Shown: positions 21,034-32,210 of the stretch, piece after piece
Layout of the letters: every line of letters starts with the position of its first letter
Numbering within the stretch: position 1 is the first letter of the stretch
NCBI RefSeq assembly: GCF_003286085.1
Contig: NW_020825393.1
Coordinates: 1 to 64,000, forward strand
Length of the DNA stretch: 64,000 nucleotides
Direction: 5' to 3'
From: Drosophila persimilis
Taxonomy: Eukaryota; Arthropoda; Insecta; Diptera; Drosophilidae
Program-made: the position numbers and the translations under genes
Notes under the pieces: model-generated
What the model was told of the DNA's origin: nothing
The model's input: only the letters and a program-made list of their open reading frames with translations
Databases searched by the model: none

Positions 21034-22171
21034 CGAGGGGGAACGTTGTGAGTTGCTGCGGACACCGCAACTCTACGGTTATACCCGATACTAAGTCAGT
21101 ATGGCTCTCCTCCGGCAGACGCCGCTAATATTTAACGACACGACAAAGAGTGCGTGCGAGAGAGACAGAAAATCAGTCTGAGCGTGACGTCGGGCGCTGC
21201 GTAGCCAGTGCAAATTGATTTGCTCCTTTTGGCTATGAAAATGATCTGATCTGATCCAGATTCAGCAACCTGATAGATATGGTTATTATCTATGATTCTG
21301 CGTTTTTAGTTTTCTCAAATCTGCAATATTGTGGATGCAACAGATTTTCGTCCTTTGTGGGGGCGGATGGGGGTGGGGCGAAATTCTGAGATATACGTTT
21401 TATAGTGACATCTTAAAGGAGTGTGTGTACCAAATTTGGTTACTCTAGCCTTAATAGTCTCTGAGATTTGTGGTTGCCTCAGATTTTCGTCCTTTGCGGG
21501 GGCGGAAGGGGGTGTGGCGAAATTTGGACAGGAAACGGTCAAGGTCCGATATCACAGGAGTGTGGATACCAAATTTGGTTGCTCTGGCTTTTATAGGTTC
21601 TGAGATCCTTGAACTCATATTTTGCAATTGGCAAAACCGACCATGAAACCTGTGTGTTAGAGTGAGACAGAGCGAGAAAGAGTGAAATTGTTTTCGTGAT
21701 TCTGGCTGTAATAATTATACGATCTGGTTCAGATTTTGCACTCTAGAAGATATAGTCATCTTCTACGATTCTGCGTTTTTAGTTTTCTCGTATCGTCAAA
21801 ATTGTGGATGCCACAGATTTTCGCCCTTTGTGGGGGCGGAAGTGGGCGGGGCAAAGTTTTGAAATATTTTTGGAGCAGTGACATATCACAGAAGTCTGGA
21901 TCCAAAACATCGTTGCTCTAGCTCTTATAGTCTTTGAGCATTAGGCGCTGAAGGGGACGGACAGACGGACAGACGGACAGACGGACAGACGGACGGACGG
22001 ACAGACGGACAGACGGACAGACAGACATGGCTCAATCGACTCGGCTATTGATGCTGATCAAGAATATATATACTTTATGGGGTCGGAAACGATTCCTTCT
22101 GGACGTTACACACATCCACTTTTACCACAAATCTAATATACCCCAATACTCATTTTGAGTATCGGGTATAA
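21034..22171 (+). repeat. DINE copy D5, inserted within gag
   Basis: A 1138-bp full copy with an expanded GACA/GACG tract (21956-22026). It interrupts the gag reading between acaaaa and caatgcccg. Confidence 0.85.
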
Positions 22172-23884
22172 CAATGCCCGTTCCACTGACTAAGCCAATG
22201 CCAATACCTGATACCAGGGCCCCTTCACTCTTCCTGCCCCTGGTGCCGGCAATAGTCCCCCTTATCAATAAGCTCAACAGCAACCCAAAAGATAGGGAAA
22301 TTCTCGACCAAAGCCATGGCCAATGGTGGGCTCAGAGTCCAATCCGTAGACATGGACACCCACATCGCGATCCTGAACGCCCTTGCTGATGAAGACATTC
22401 AGCTCCACACCCACCAGCCTCGTAGCGCCAAGGGGTTCAGGGTGGTCATCCGAAATCTGCACCACTCCACACCATGCGATTGGGTAAGAGAGGAGCTTAA
22501 GCAGCTGGGGTATACCACTCGGTGCATCCGAGTGGTGAAAAACAGATACAGCGGAAGACCTCTGAACCTGTTCGAGGTGGAAATTGAGCCCATGAAGGAC
22601 AGCGGTCATGAGGGGATCCTGACAGTAAAGCAATTACCCAGCCAACTCGTCGCGATTGAGCGACAATCTAAGCCGCGAGATCCGGCGCAATGCCACCGCT
22701 GCCAGGCATTTGGGCATACTAAGAACTACTGCAGACGGCCTTACCGTTACATGAAGTGCGCGGCGGAGCACCCCACTACGGCATGCCGAAAGCCAAGGAA
22801 TGTAGCCCCGAAATGCGCCAACTGCAGTGGCTCTCATGTCAGCTGCTATAAAGGATGAGGTAAATTGAGGGCGAATCGACTCATTGCTGAGCAGCGTCAG
22901 CAGCATTACCAACAGCAACGCCAGCAGCCACAGCAGCCAACCGAAGACCAACATCCACAAACGCAGCAGCCGAACCGCCAATCCCACCACCATCAACACC
23001 AACCAGCAAACACAAGCACCAGAGGCAATGTCAGGCTTTCCTACAGCCGAGTGGTGCGGTCTGGGAATGCTGAGCAGCAGAAGCAGCCACGCGCGGCAGA
23101 ACGGCAACAGCCGCAGAGTAGTCGTCGTCCTCCCCAGCAACAGCAGCCTCATACCCACGCTCCTAAACAGCAGCAGCCATCTCAAAAGATCCGGCCAGAA
23201 CACCAACAGCAGCAGCATTCAAGCGGCAAACAGGGGGCGAAACCAGCAGCACTAACACCAGCAGCAGCAGCAACGCCCAACACCCGCAGGCCCTTGTATA
23301 GCCGTGGAGCTCAAGCCAATCCGGCTGAAAACAACCTGGTCAAGGTCCAGCAGAAGGTCAGGGACGAGCAGCAGAAACAACAAAAGCAGACACTCCACAT
23401 TCAGCAACAACAGAAGCGCGATCACAATTTGGGCCGGCAGCATCAGCAGCAGCACCAGCATCGCAGCCATCATTCCCAGCCACAGCAGACACCGAGTAAT
23501 CCCCAGCAGCAGCCAGCCGCCCAGTGCGATGGCAAGTGTGTGGAAATGCTAAAAGAGTATGCCAATAAAATTGAAAATCTAGAGAAAAGACTTCAAGAAC
23601 TCACCACACTAATTACAAACCTTACTGAAGCAAAGGGCAGTGGCTCAGCAGTGGCCAATCCGCCATCACAGACACCAGCAGCAGCAGCAGCACCAACTCC
23701 TACACGACCTGCCGCCAACACTCAATCTGACGCCGCAGCCGTATCGGACGTCTCTGATATGGACTGCGAAGCACTCAGTGACGATGGCGACGTCCAGTGG
23801 ACGCACCACGATTCATTTGACGACGAGATAGCGGAGGAGATCATGGACGCCTACGGTAGCTTTTACTCTGACAACGTCTATTGA
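22172..23884 (+). pseudogene. gag C-terminal half, copy 1 (jockey-clade type)
   Basis: The piece from 22174 is followed by a frameshift, then 22316-22858 and 22865-23884. The middle has the jockey-clade gag layout: a GFRVVIRNLHHST region (the domain usually just before the knuckles), then CHRCQAFGHTKNYC (CX2CX4HX4C), a second knuckle whose first Cys is Tyr here, and CANCSGSH. Zinc knuckles bind element RNA. A 21-bp deletion after CYKG creates a TGA at 22856. The C-part (339 residues) is polyQ-rich with a short heptad segment (LKEYANKIENLEKRLQEL) and an acidic end. No RT follows. Confidence 0.7.
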
Positions 23885-25520
23885 TGAGCCCAAAAGTCGG
23901 TCCTGAGGCAGCCACTACAAACAGATGGAAAACATTAACTCACATAACCACGAAAAATTACCAATACGTACCTAAAACGTACTCACCTGACACGCCATCG
24001 ACAGAGCTGCCCCACCAGCAGTTGCCACGACAAATAGATCATACATTTGCTGCTAATTTGACGAAATTTTTAGAATATATTGACGACGCTCCTGACAATA
24101 CATCGCACAGATCCAAAGCAGCCAGTGAAATAAAACTAAATTACGTCAATTCGCATACCAACAAAATATAGACAAAACTCACAATAATCACACGTACCTG
24201 CCACGCCTCCGACAGAGCTGCCTCTCCAGCAGTTGCCACACCAAATTCACCATCCATTTTCTGCCAATTGGACGAAGTTTGAGGACTCGTGGATGACGCC
24301 TCTGCCATTCAACACAAAATTCCGAGCAGCCACTGTAAATAAACAAAAAACGTCAGTTCGCACATCTACGCAAAATGGTCAAACCACACATAAAACATAC
24401 TTACCTGCCAGTCCACCGACAGAGCTGCCCCTCCAGCAGCTGACACGTCAATTTCCCCACCCTTTTCCTGCCAAATGGGCGAAATTTGGAGTCCATATCG
24501 CCGTCGCCAACAACATCCAGGTCCACAGGCTGCCACTGAAAAAAGAAGAAAAATCATCAATTCACGCATAAACACAAAATAGTCAATACTCTCACTAATC
24601 ACACTTACCTGCCACTACACATACAGATCAAACCTCTCCAGAAGCTGGCTCGCCACTAACCGCAACATTTTGTTGCAAGTTGTGCCCAATCTGGAGGCTC
24701 CGATTATGCTGCCGCCAACTGATGGCCGTGACGTCACGCCATCATCACAAAACGGCAGCAATCCAACGAGGCCAGCCACTACAGACGACACTGGCCAGCG
24801 CGCCATCTCCATCGACAGTGCATCCTGGGTGTCCGGACCAGAAGCCACTCGGATGCAGCCAAATTACGTTCGTCCTCAGCCAATTCTGTTGGTGGACGCA
24901 TCTCGGTGCCAATCTCCAGATCTCCAGGCAGAAGCAACGTGGGCAGCAGGAGAAGAGTCGCTCGCTATTTACCATCACCGTGCACGCCAACTCCAAGTTC
25001 AAGTCTCCGCCAATTCCGATGCCGCAGATGCGTGTTCTGCTGCATCAATCACATGTGCACATCCAGCGCTGAGGCGGATGCGCCCTGTGCCATCCACTCT
25101 GCTCCAGACGACGACGATGTTCCTCCAGTACCTGAAATCGAAAATAAATAAAATGAAAATAGTCTATAAATGTTATTAATGTTGCAATTTGTCCAATACT
25201 TATCTCTTTGTGACCACCTGTTTCTATTAATGTACGTCAATTCTTGTGAATGACAAATTAGGGCTGCCAGATGTTAATTTATGTTCCATGTCAAACGTCT
25301 GTTAGAACCATGTTAATGTCAATTGCCCGCAAAAATTAAAAAAAAACCTTATTCTTGTCAATCAAGCTTTCACAAATATTGCCGACATACAGGTAATGGA
25401 AAGTGCTTAATAAGTTGATCGCCAGACTAGCATAGCTGGCGGGCGAGTGTTCGCATCGTCGAAGCGAAAGACGGGTGCGCTCTCGCAGCAATTAATTTGG
25501 AAAAAAAAGACTTGTGTTTT
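23885..25520 (-). other. A/C-rich 3' region / antisense exon-intron unit, copy 3
   Basis: Read on the minus strand this holds E1 (about 25130-24609), intron 24608-24536 (73 bp), E2 24535-24405 (131 bp), intron 24404-24333 (72 bp), E3 24332-24198 (135 bp), a damaged intron whose acceptor is cac not cag, E4 ending at 23987, and intron 23986-23915 (72 bp). E1 to E4 end in related coding (WQLLExQLCR-like), so they are tandem duplicates. On the plus strand the same region is also open (repeats of PPTELPLQQLP). It would be the 3' untranslated region of the gag element if read as sense. Ends with an A-run and the terminal sequence at 25521. Confidence 0.5.
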
Positions 25521-26656
25521 TATACTCTCAAAATGAGTATTGGGGTATATTAGATTTGTGGTAAAAGTGGATGTGTGTAACGTCCAGAAGGAATCGTTTC
25601 CGACCTCATAAAGTATATATATTCTTGATCAGCATCAATAGCCGAGTCGATTGAGCCATGTCTGTCTGTCCGTCTGTCCGTCCGTCCGTCTATCCGTCTG
25701 TCCGTCCGTCCGTCTGTCCGTCTGTCCGTCCCCTTCAGCGCCTAATGCTCAAAGACTATAAGAGCTAGAGCAACGATGTTTTGGATCCAGACTTCTGCGA
25801 TATGTCACTGCTCCAAAAATATTTCAAAACTTTGCCCCGCCCACTTCCGCCCCCACAAAGGGCGAAAATCTGTGGCATCCACAATTTCGACGATACGAGA
25901 AAACTAAAAACGCAGAATCGTAGAAGATGACTATATCTTCTAGAGTGCAAAATCTGAACCAGATCGTATAATTATTACAGCCAGAATCACGAAAACAATT
26001 TCACTCTTTCTCGCTCTGTCTCACTCTAACACACAGGTTTCATGGTCGGTTTTGCCAATTGCAAAATATGAGTTCAAGGATCTCAGAACCTATAAAAGCC
26101 AGAGCAACCAAATTTGGTATCCACACTCCTGTGATATCGGACCTTGACCGTTTCGTGTCCAAATTTCGCCACACCCCCTTCCGCCCCCGCAAAGGACGAA
26201 AATCTGGGGCAACCACAAATCTCAGATACTATTAAGGCTAGAGTAACCAAATTTGTTATCCGCACTTCTGTTAGATCTCACTTTAAAACGTATATCTCAG
26301 AATTTCGCCCCACCCCCTTCCGCCCCCACAAAGGACGAGAATCTGTTGCATCCACAATATTGCAGATTCGAGAAAACTAAAAACGCAGAATCATAGAGAA
26401 TGACCATATCTATCCAGTTGCTGAATTTGGATCAGATCGGATAATTTTTATAGCCGAAAAGAAAAAAAAAAACAATTTTCAGTGGCTACCCAGCGCCCGA
26501 CGTCACGCTCAGACTGATTTTCTGTCTCTCTCGCACGCACTCTTTGTCGTGTCGTTTAATATTAGCGGCGTCTGCCGGAGGAGAGCCATACTGACTTAGT
26601 ATCGGGTATAACCGTAGAGTTGCGGTGTCCGCAGCAACTCACAACGTTCCCCCTCG
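25521..26656 (-). repeat. DINE copy D6
   Basis: Full copy lacking 5 bases (cccga) at its outer motif. GTCY tract at 25660-25730. Hairpin end at 26616-26656. Confidence 0.85.
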
Positions 26657-26981
26657 TTTGTTTTGTGTTTTGTCGGGCATAGTGCGTGGATAAATATATG
26701 TTGATCGGGACTAAGAACATTAATTAATTAACAATTGTGCCAATACAAAACAATATAGGGCCGACGACAGTGAAAGTGGAAGCAATTTTTCCCAATCTCG
26801 ACCACGCAGCAGAACCAAGCTGCAGACCATAAAGATGAGGAAAACCATCTCATTTGACGCCACTGGACCAGGCCAGTATGAAGTTGCTCCAAATCTGACG
26901 ACGCTCCCCATGGACAATCCGGCTACACAGACATCTGCCGTGGGCGGTGAGTGCGACATGCCCGACAAAACACAAAACAAA
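26657..26981 (+). pseudogene. gag leader and start fragment with inverted leader end
   Basis: Carries the leader from the DINE junction, the ATG at 26835 and about 40 gag codons (MRKTISFDATG), then jumps at about 26957 into the first ~30 bases of the same leader in inverted orientation (catgcccgacaaaacac) before D7. Confidence 0.6.
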
Positions 26982-27666
26982 CGAGGGGGAACGTTATGAG
27001 TTGCTGCGGACACCGCAACTCTACAGTTATACCCGATACTAAGTCAGTATGGCTCTCCTCCGGCAGACGGCGCTAATATTAAACGACACGACAAAGAGTG
27101 CGTGCGAGAGAGACAGAAAATCAGTCTGAGCGTGACGTCGGGCGCTGGGTAGCCACTGAAAATTGTTTTTTTTTTTCTTTTCGGCTATAAAAATTATCCG
27201 ATCTGATCCAAATTCAGCAACTGGATAGATATGGTCATTCTCTATGATTCTGCGTTTTTAGTTTTCTCGAATCTGCAATATTGTGGATGCAACAGATTCT
27301 CGTCCTTTGTGGGGGCGGAAGGGGGTGGGGCGAAATTCTGAGATATACGTTTTAAAGTGAGATCTAACAGAAGTGCGGATAACAAATTTGGTTACTCTAG
27401 CCTTAATAGTATCTGAGATTTGTGGTTGCCCCAGATTTTCGTCCTTTGCGGGGGCGGAAGGGGGTGTGGCGAAATTTGGACAGGAAACGGTCAAGGTCCG
27501 ATATCACAGGAGTGTGGATACCAAATTGGGTTGCTCTGGCTTTTATAGGTTCTGAGATCCTTGAACTCATATTTTGCAATTGGCAAAACCGACCATGAAA
27601 CCTGTGTGTTAGAGTGAGACAGAGCGAGAAAGAGTGAAATTTTTTTCGTGATTCTGGCTATAATAA
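26982..27666 (+). repeat. DINE copy D7 (3' truncated by D8)
   Basis: Hairpin end and two internal repeats. It is cut at ggctataata, where D8 begins. No matching remainder follows D8. Confidence 0.75.
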
Positions 27667-28769
27667 CGAGGGGGAACGTTGTGAGTTGCTGCGGACACCG
27701 CAACTCTAAGGTTATACCCGATACTAAGTCAGTATGGCTCTCCTCCGGCAGACGCCGCTAATATTTAACGACACGACAAAGAGTGCGTGCGAGAGAGACA
27801 GAAAATCAGTCTGAGCGTGACGTCGGGCGCTGCGTAGCCACTGCAAATTGATTTGTTCCTTTTGGCTATAAAAATGATCTGATCTGATCCAGATTCAGCA
27901 ATCTGATAGATATGGTCATTATCTATGATTCTGAGTTTTTAGTTTTCTCAAATCTGCAATATTGTGGATGCAACAGATTTTCGTACTTTGTGGGGCGGAT
28001 GGGGGTGGGGCGAAATTCTGAGATATACGTTTTATAGTGACATCTTAAAGGAGTGTGTGTACCAAATTTGGTTACTCTAGCCTTAATAGTCTCTGAGATT
28101 TGTGGTTGCCTCAGATTTTCGTCCTTTGCGGGGGCGGAAGGGGGTGCGGCGAAATTTGGACAGGAAACGGTCAAGGTCCGATATCACAGGAGTGTGGATA
28201 CCAAATTGGGTTGCTCTGGCTTTTATAGGTTCTGAGATCCTTGAACTCATATTTTGCAATTGGCAAAACCGACCATGAAACCTGTGTGTTAGAGTGAGAC
28301 AGAGCGAGAAAGAGTGAAATTGTTTTCGTGATTCTGGCTGTAATAATTATACGATCTGGTTCAGATTTTGCACTCTAGAAGATATAGTCATCTTCTACGA
28401 TTCTGCTTCTGGTTTTATCGTATCTTTAAAAATGTGGATGCCACAGATTGATTCTTTGTGGGGGCGGAAGTGGGCGGGGCAAAGTTTTGAAATATTTTTG
28501 TAGCAGTGACATATCACAGAAGTCTGGATCCAAAACATCGTTGCTCTAGCTCTTATAGTCTTATAGAGCACTAGGCGCTGAAGGGGACGGACAGACGGAC
28601 GGACGGAAAGACGGACAGACGGACATGGCTCAATCGACTCGGCTTTTGATGCTGATCAAGAATATATATACTTTATGGGGTCGGAAACGATTCCTTCTGG
28701 ACGTTACACACATCCACTTTTACCACAAATCTAATATACCCCAATACTCATTTTGAGTATCGGGTATAA
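27667..28769 (+). repeat. DINE copy D8, full length
   Basis: A 1103-bp copy with both ends, adjoining gag sequence at 28770. Confidence 0.85.
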
Positions 28770-30418
28770 CTAGCCAATCTGCTTGCAATGCCCAGACCAC
28801 TACCATTACCTGACACCAGGGCCCCTTCACTCTTCCTGCCCCTGGTGCCGGAAATAGTCCCCCTTATCAATAAGCTCAACAGCAACCCAAAAGATAGGGA
28901 AATTCTCGACCAAAGCCATGGCCAATGGTGGGCTCAGCGTCCAATCCAGAACGCCCTAGCTGATGAAGACATTCAGCTCCACACCCATCAGCCTCGTAGC
29001 GCCAAGGCGTTCAGGGTGGTCATCCGAAATCTGCACCACTCCACACCATGCGACTGGGTAACAGAGGAGCTTAAGCAGCTGGGGTATACCACTCGGTTCA
29101 TCCGAGTGTTGAAAAACAGATACAGCGGAGCCCATGAAGGACAGCGTACATGAGGGGATCCTGACAGTAAAACAAATGTCCAGCCAACGCTTTGCGATCG
29201 AGCGACAATCTAAGCCGCGAGACCCAGCCCAATGTCATCGTTTTCAGGCATTTGGGCACACGAAGAACTACGCAGACAGCCTTACCGTTGCATGAAGTGC
29301 GCGGCGGAGCACCCCACTACGGCATGCCGAAAGCCAAGGAATGTAGCCCCGAAATGCGCCAACTGCAGTGGCTCTCATGTCAACTGCTATAAAGGATGCG
29401 ACGAATTTAAAAAGGCTCGAGGTAAATTGAGGGCGAATCGACTCATTGCTGAGCAGCGTCAGCAGCATTACCAACAGCAACGCCAGCAGCCACAGCAGCC
29501 AATCCCAGCCGCCAATCCCACCACCATCAACACCAACCAGCAAACACAAGCACCAGAGGCAATGGCAGGCCTTCCTACAACCGAGTGGTGCGGTCTGGGA
29601 ATGCTGAGCAGCAGCAGCAGCCACGCGCGGCCGAACGGCAACAGCCGCAGAGTAGTCGTCGTCCTTCCCAGCATCAGCAGCCTCATACCCACGCTCCTAA
29701 ACAGCAGCAGCCATCTCAAAAGATCCGGCCAGAACACCAACAGCAGCAGCATTCAAGCGGCAAACAGGGGGCGAAACCAGCAGCACTAACACCAGCAGCA
29801 GCAGCAACGCCCAACACCCGCAGGCCCTTGTATAGCCGTGGAGCTCAAGCCAATCCGGCTGAAAACAACCTGGTCAAGGTCCAGCAGAAGGTCAGGGACG
29901 AGCAGCAGAAACAACAAAAGCAGACACTCCACATTCAGCAACAACAGAAGCGCGATCACAATTTGGGCCGGCAGCATCAGCAGCAGCACCAGCATCGCAG
30001 CCATCATTCCCAGCCACAGCAGACACCGAGTAATCCCCAGCAGCAGCCAGCCGCCCAGTGCGATGGCAAGTGTGTGGAAATGCTAAAAGAGTATGCCAAT
30101 AAAATTGAAAATCTAGAGAAAAGACTTCAAGAACTCACCACACTAATTACAAACCTTACTGAAGCAAAGGGCAGTGGCTCAGCAGTGGCCAATCCGCCAT
30201 CACAGACACCAGCAGCAGCAGCAGCACCAACTCCTACACGACCTGCCGCCAACACTCAATCTGACGCCGCAGCCGTATCGGACGTCTCTGATATGGACTG
30301 CGAAGCACTCAGTGACGATGGCGACGTCCAGTGGACGCACCACGATTCATTTGACGACGAGATAGCGGAGGAGATCATGGACGCCTACGGTAGCTTTTAC
30401 TCTGACAACGTCTATTGA
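28770..30418 (+). pseudogene. gag C-terminal half, copy 2
   Basis: Pieces are 28788-29153, 29232-29789 and 29585-30418. It keeps the second knuckle cysteine (YRCMKC) and the CDEFKKAR stretch that copy 1 lost. The block before the knuckles is damaged (deletion around RYSGAHEG and a frameshift), and the first knuckle has CHRC changed to a non-Cys form. The last ~270 codons are almost identical to 23.1-23.9k. Confidence 0.65.
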
Positions 30419-31817
30419 TGTCGGTCCTGAGGCAGCCACTACAAACAGATGGAAAACATTAACTCACATAACCACGAAAAATTACCAATACGTACCTAAA
30501 ACGTACTCACCTGACACGCCATCGACAGAGCTGCCCCACCAGCAGTTGCCACGACAAATAGATCATACATTTGCTGCTAATTTGACGAAATTAGCCTCTG
30601 CCATTCAACACAAAATTCCGAGCAGCCACTGTAAATAAACAAAAAACGTCAGTTCGCACATCTACGCAAAATGGTCAAACCACACATAAAACATACTTAC
30701 CTGCCAGTCCACCGACAGAGCTGCCCCTCCAGCAGCTGACACGTCAATTTCCCCACCCTTTTCCTGCCAAATGGGCGAAATTTGGAGTCCATATCGCCGT
30801 CGCCAACAACATCCAGGTCCACAGGCTGCCACTGAAAAAAGAAGAAAAATCATCAATTCACGCATAAACACAAAATAGTCAATACTCTCACTAATCACAC
30901 TTACCTGCCACTACACATACAGATCAAACCTCTCCAGAAGCTGGCTCGCCACTAACCGCAACATTTTGTTGCAAGTTGTGCCCAATCTGGAGGCTCCGAT
31001 TATGCTGCCGCCAACTGATGGCCGTGACGTCACGCCATCATCACAAAACGGCAGCAATCCAACGAGGCCAGCCACTACAGACGACACTGGCCAGCGCGCC
31101 ATCTCCATCGACAGTGCATCCTGGGTGTCCGGACCAGAAGCCACTCGGATGCAGCCAAATTACGTTCGTCCTCAGCCAATTCTGTTGGTGGACGCATCTC
31201 GGTGCCAATCTCCAGATCTCCAGGCAGAAGCAACGTGGGCAGCAGGAGAAGAGTCGCTCGCTATTTACCATCACCGTGCACGCCAACTCCAAGTTCAAGT
31301 CTCCGCCAATTCCGATGCCGCAGATGCGTGTTCTGCTGCATCAATCACATGTGCACATCCAGCGCTGAGGCGGATGCGCCCTGTGCCATCCACTCTGCTC
31401 CAGACGACGACGATGTTCCTCCAGTACCTGAAATCGAAAATAAATAAAATGAAAATAGTCTATAAATGTTATTAATGTTGCAATTTGTCCAATACTTATC
31501 TCTTTGTGACCACCTGTTTCTATTAATGTACGTCAATTCTTGTGAATGTTAAATTAGGGCTGCCAGATGTTAATTTATGTTCCATGTCAAACGTCTGTTA
31601 GAACCATGTTAATGTCAATTGCCCGCAAAAATTAAAAAAAAAACCTTATTCTTGTCAATCAAGCTTTCACAAATATTGCCGACATACAGGTAATGGAAAG
31701 TGCTTAATAAGTTGATCGCCAGACTAGCATAGCTGGCGGGCGAGTGTTCGCATCGTCGAAGCGAAAGACGGGTGCGCTCTCGCAGCAATTAATTTGGAAA
31801 AAAAAGACTTGTGTTTT
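30419..31817 (-). other. Antisense exon-intron unit, copy 4
   Basis: As 23885-25520 but with about 240 bp deleted (E3 side), leaving E1, its 73-bp intron, E2 and part of the next intron. Ends at DINE D9 in the same junction as copy 3. Confidence 0.5.
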
Positions 31818-32053
31818 TATACTCTCAAAATGAGTATTGGGGTATATTAGATTTGTGGTAAAAGTGGATGTGTGTAACGTCCAGAAGGAATCGTTTCCGA
31901 CCTCATAGAGTATATATATTCTTGATCAGCATCAATAGCCGAGTCGATTGAGCCATGTCTGTCTGTCCGTCTGTCCGTCCGTCTGTCCGTCCGTCCGTCT
32001 GTCCGTCTGTCCGTCCCCTTCAGCGCCTAATGCTCAAAGACTATAAGAGCTAG
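31818..32053 (-). repeat. DINE copy D9, outer part
   Basis: Terminal motif, GTCY tract and start of an internal repeat. Split by the LOA insertion; the other part is 37693-38586. The last 8 bases (agagctag, 32046-32053) are the TSD. Confidence 0.85.
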
Positions 32054-32075
32054 GTTAGGTTAGGTTAGGTTAAAG
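32054..32075 (-). repeat. TTAGG-like 3' tail of the LOA element
   Basis: The plus strand reads gttaggttaggttaggtta, adjoining the TSD. It replaces the poly(A) usual in other non-LTR elements. The sequence equals the ancestral insect telomere unit, which Diptera lost. Confidence 0.7.
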
Positions 32076-32210
32076 CGGTAGCCGGGAGGGGGGGGGGATA
32101 AGAGCCTCCCGCCCCCAAGCTCACTTGGACCTATAGACAGGTCCGTTGTGTTGCCGCATGGGCATGTGCCCCTTCGCGTTGCCCGAACCGTGAGAGCATA
32201 CTACTGCAGG

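Noticed and set aside
22634..23218. Minus-strand Leu-rich ORF of 194 codons resembling a membrane protein
   Set aside because: Antisense of CAG/CAA polyQ tracts gives Leu/Cys runs; no independent support.
20106..23884. Reading the gag copies as a host polyQ gene
   Set aside because: Three zinc knuckles, multicopy state and shared breaks point to a retroelement gag rather than a host gene.
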